The position numbers were made by a program, and so were the translations under genes. The notes under the pieces are model-generated. The model worked only from the letters and a program-made list of their open reading frames with translations, was not told the origin of the DNA and did not search any database. From Chamaea fasciata (taxonomy: Eukaryota > Chordata > Aves > Passeriformes > Sylviidae), in the NCBI GenBank assembly GCA_029207755.1, contig JARCOQ010000006.1, forward strand, positions 16,900,890 through 16,964,889: a stretch of DNA of 64,000 nt. Direction: 5' to 3'. This document shows positions 61,003 through 64,000 of this stretch, in pieces (the first letter of the stretch is position 1; every line of letters begins with the position of its first letter).

Positions 61003-64000
61003 CACAGGGGCTCTGTGGGAGAATAAATCTGGTTCTCCAGCATAAATTAACCATATGGACCCCTCTTTTTTTTTGTATCCTCTTTTGTTCACTATTTTCT
61101 AAATTGCTTGCTCATCAACTATGGAATTGCACTGTTTTTGAACTAAAAGTAGAGGGGTTTTGGTTTCAGACAAATTTACAGCTAGGAAAGAAATAAACTG
61201 AGAGCTGCAGAAAGTTACTATGTCCCCATATAATTCAAAACTGGAAGGAGACGGAGTAACTTCTGTGTTTTCTCACAGCAGAGAATACTGAGATTCAGAA
61301 AAACAAGAATGGATTTTATGTTACTGTAGGGACATACTGTGATGATTCTCCTACTCCATCTAGGTTTGATTTTTCTCACTGGTCACTTTTCACCTCAGTT
61401 TCAGCAGAAGGGGAATGAATGAAAGGCCTTAGTTAAAGCAGTGAAACTATCACAGCTTGGAAAAGGTAGTTCTCGTAAACTGAATGGTCTTCAGTTAAAA
61501 AATTTTACCTCTCAACCAGCAAAGGTAACACAAATGTGCAAAGATAAACAGAGAGACATTTATAACAGCTCAGCTGACAGATGCTACAGTCAAAAGGTGT
61601 AGTATTTTTATGGCTTTAAATATATATATACATTAAGTATGACAAGGAAAGATGTTATGATGCTAATTACATTCAGAGGAACTTGGTGATATGAGCTGAC
61701 AGAGGTTTAACTCCTATGTGTTCTTGCCGGCAGTCCTTGCTGTTACATTCAAGACAACTTGAACGATGCACGTGCTTAGGCCAGTAGGAGGTGATGAAAG
61801 CAGCTTCACCTTACTATTGCCCTAGACTAGACACTGAGTTCTCGTATTGTCAGAAACAGGTTTTCTCTACTGCTGAGAATGGTAAGCCCAACCCTTTGAA
61901 GTACCTTGCTTTTACACTCGCAAGACCAAATGTGACACAAATTAAATGATGTCTTAGAAAAGGACTTCTAGTATTACAGGTAATAAAATTTTTCAACTTT
62001 TTAATCTATTTTAATTTTATTATTCCAATCTGGTATAACAAAGAAATCAGGCTGGCCTCAAACATGGACGGTTGCAGAAAACAGTACAAAAAGCACACAG
62101 GTAGCTCAATATTTCTTGCACCATTTTCTGTGACATATGTGAAGCTAAGTATGCCTTCTGCTTTCCTACACAGTATAGGCTTGCTGGTATTTGGCTGGGG
62201 TGATCTGCAAAATTCAGTTGCACTGTTGCCACATATGACTAATATTGTCATTGAGCCCACTAAACATTTAGGTGGCTTGGTGAAAAATTTCACCTCCTTA
62301 TTGACTTTTTATTAGTTTCTTGCACACAGAAAGGATGAGTAAGAAAGTTAAAGAATAACTGAGAACACATCTCCTTGCCAAGAAGATAATGCTACTGGGA
62401 GGAACAGCAGGGAGGTGCCAGCAGGACAGCATTACTGCAACAATGAAAAGCCCCATGTACTCCCACTTACACCCCTTGGGCTGAAAGAAGGGCAAATCTA
62501 TCCTATAAGAATTGTTGTGTGCCAGAACTACCAAGACCACACTGCAGACTGCCATGGAAACAAGAATTTAAATTAAAGGTGGGGAGGGATAGCAGGAGCA
62601 AACAAAACAACATGCAATTTTGTCATTTCCCACTGGTTTTGCCCTTCTTCTTTCTTCTGCCCTAACTTTTCACTTCTGAGATATGCTGGTTTTCCTGTTT
62701 TTTAATCTTTTGTGAAAAGTTATCCAGTCATAATGATTCAGCATGACAAAACCAAAACCAAATCAAAAAAATGTGGTTTTGCATACTTCTAAGAAGCTGC
62801 TTCTGTCAGCTACCTTGATTGGCAATAAAAGTGCTCCTTCCAGTCAGAATTTTTTCCAGGGACAGATTCTTGCAAATGCAGTTGTGTTATACTGCTCTAA
62901 CACCCAGTAAATTCAGTAAACAAAATGCAGATCTCACCAACCTCCACAACAAATTCAGTTCTTTATGAGCCATACAATTTATAAAAAGACATTCAGAGCT
63001 CTCATTTAATCTGGAATACTCTCAGTATATTTAGTCATTTAAATTGCTGGAATGATGCCCAGATGGAAAGTGGCAAGATATTTAAAGATTTATTCCATTT
63101 TCTAAGTATGCTATGAATATGAAAGTCCTTCCACTTAATCTAATAAGCTTCTTTGGCCTATTAGTTTTGGATTGATAAAATGTTTTTAAATAAAAAATCA
63201 GCAGTTGGCAGACATGGTAAAAATCAAAGATAATGTGAGTACAGAGACTTAATGGGAATAGATATTGGTTTCTTATAGGATATGTTGAAGTTTCCAAAAG
63301 TAGCAAACCTCTACCATTCATTGTATTCCAAACCTTGCTAGATTGCTAGAACCTGGCTTTTAGGTAAGAGACTTTCAGCAAATTAGCAACACCTCTTTTT
63401 AAAAATGGGACAGTGATGTTTGTTTAAAAATGAAGGAAAATATGGGGAAACAAAAGTAGACATCAGATCCTCCAGAGGTCAGAACTTCATAGCCTGCTTT
63501 CATGTTCAGAGAACACACTTTCTATATTGTAGTGCAATTAATAGTTTTCAAATACCTGCATAATATTGAAGCAGTAACTCCGATTTTGCTAGAGAAACAA
63601 GAAGAATTAGAGAAAATTATATTTCTGGTATATCTGATTAAAACGTAGTTAATCAGCTATTCTTTACATTCTTCAGCACAGTTGACAAAGATGGTAGGAT
63701 TGTGTTTTAATAGCTTAAACTGACTGAACAGTAAGTTGATCATTGGTAAGTAGGATTAATGATCTCAAAAAAAATTTCAATTTCACTACACAGAGTCTAG
63801 TGACATTCCTGGAAAGGTTCCAGCCAGCTTCATGGCTCCACATGCCTTTTATAAGAAAAGAAAACACACATTTGCGATGATTAATCAAAAACTAAACGTT
63901 TTATAAAAAGGGTCTGTTCATAGCTCTTAATTAGAGCTAACTTAAAATTGTGCATTCTTAAGACACTTATGCAAACTGCTTCATACTAATACTGGTCAGT
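61003..64000. other. AT-rich non-coding DNA, nothing recognised
   Basis: No gene, RNA gene or named repeat recognised. Frames of 60-95 codons near 62006-62555 occur on both strands without domains. Confidence 0.4.

Overview
This window looks like bird nuclear DNA. It is AT-rich and gene-poor, and its main recognisable repeats are 5'-truncated CR1 LINEs, several still carrying the TTCTATGATTCTATGA-type 3' end. There is one compact CpG island and one solo retroviral LTR. Bird versus other archosaur, and the species, cannot be settled by reading alone.

The only coding sequence I can support is a small exon on the minus strand at 8741-8828. It reads MSGCRKRCKREIMKF... for 29 codons and ends in a CAG|GTAATG splice donor. 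I recognise it as one of the alternative first exons of KCNIP4 (KChIP4, the EF-hand auxiliary subunit of Kv4 potassium channels). The CpG island at about 8915-9620, immediately upstream on the minus strand, is its likely promoter. It contains GC boxes and a GC-rich CCGTG pentamer array. Bases 1-8740 are then the first intron of this isoform. Bases 9.6-64 kb lie upstream: intron of longer KCNIP4 isoforms if those start further up, otherwise intergenic. No EF-hand exon is visible; the common exons would lie beyond the left edge.

Layout. 1-8.7 kb: intron with two copies of a ~415 bp repeat in opposite orientation (1897-2311 and 4957-5375) and an old CR1/L3-like fragment between them. 8.7-10.7 kb: exon, CpG island, pentamer array, a decayed second copy of the same exon at about 10384-10462 (stop at codon 7), and a strand-asymmetric A/C tract with a G-quadruplex motif on the minus strand. 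10.7-24.5 kb: AT-rich non-coding DNA with simple repeats and one speculative minus-strand exon. 24.5-61 kb: CR1 copies at 24.5, 36.5, 47.2, 53.7, 58.1 and 60.8 kb. The 53.7 kb copy has been entered by a second CR1 fragment and by a 512 bp solo LTR. 61-64 kb: nothing recognised.

The most unusual observation is the duplicated, decaying KCNIP4 first exon on the far side of the CpG island. I saw no new multi-gene system, no CRISPR array, no intact mobile element and no RNA gene I could support. Nearly all other open frames here are chance frames in AT-rich DNA, shadows of the GC-rich pentamer repeat, or fragments of dead CR1 copies.
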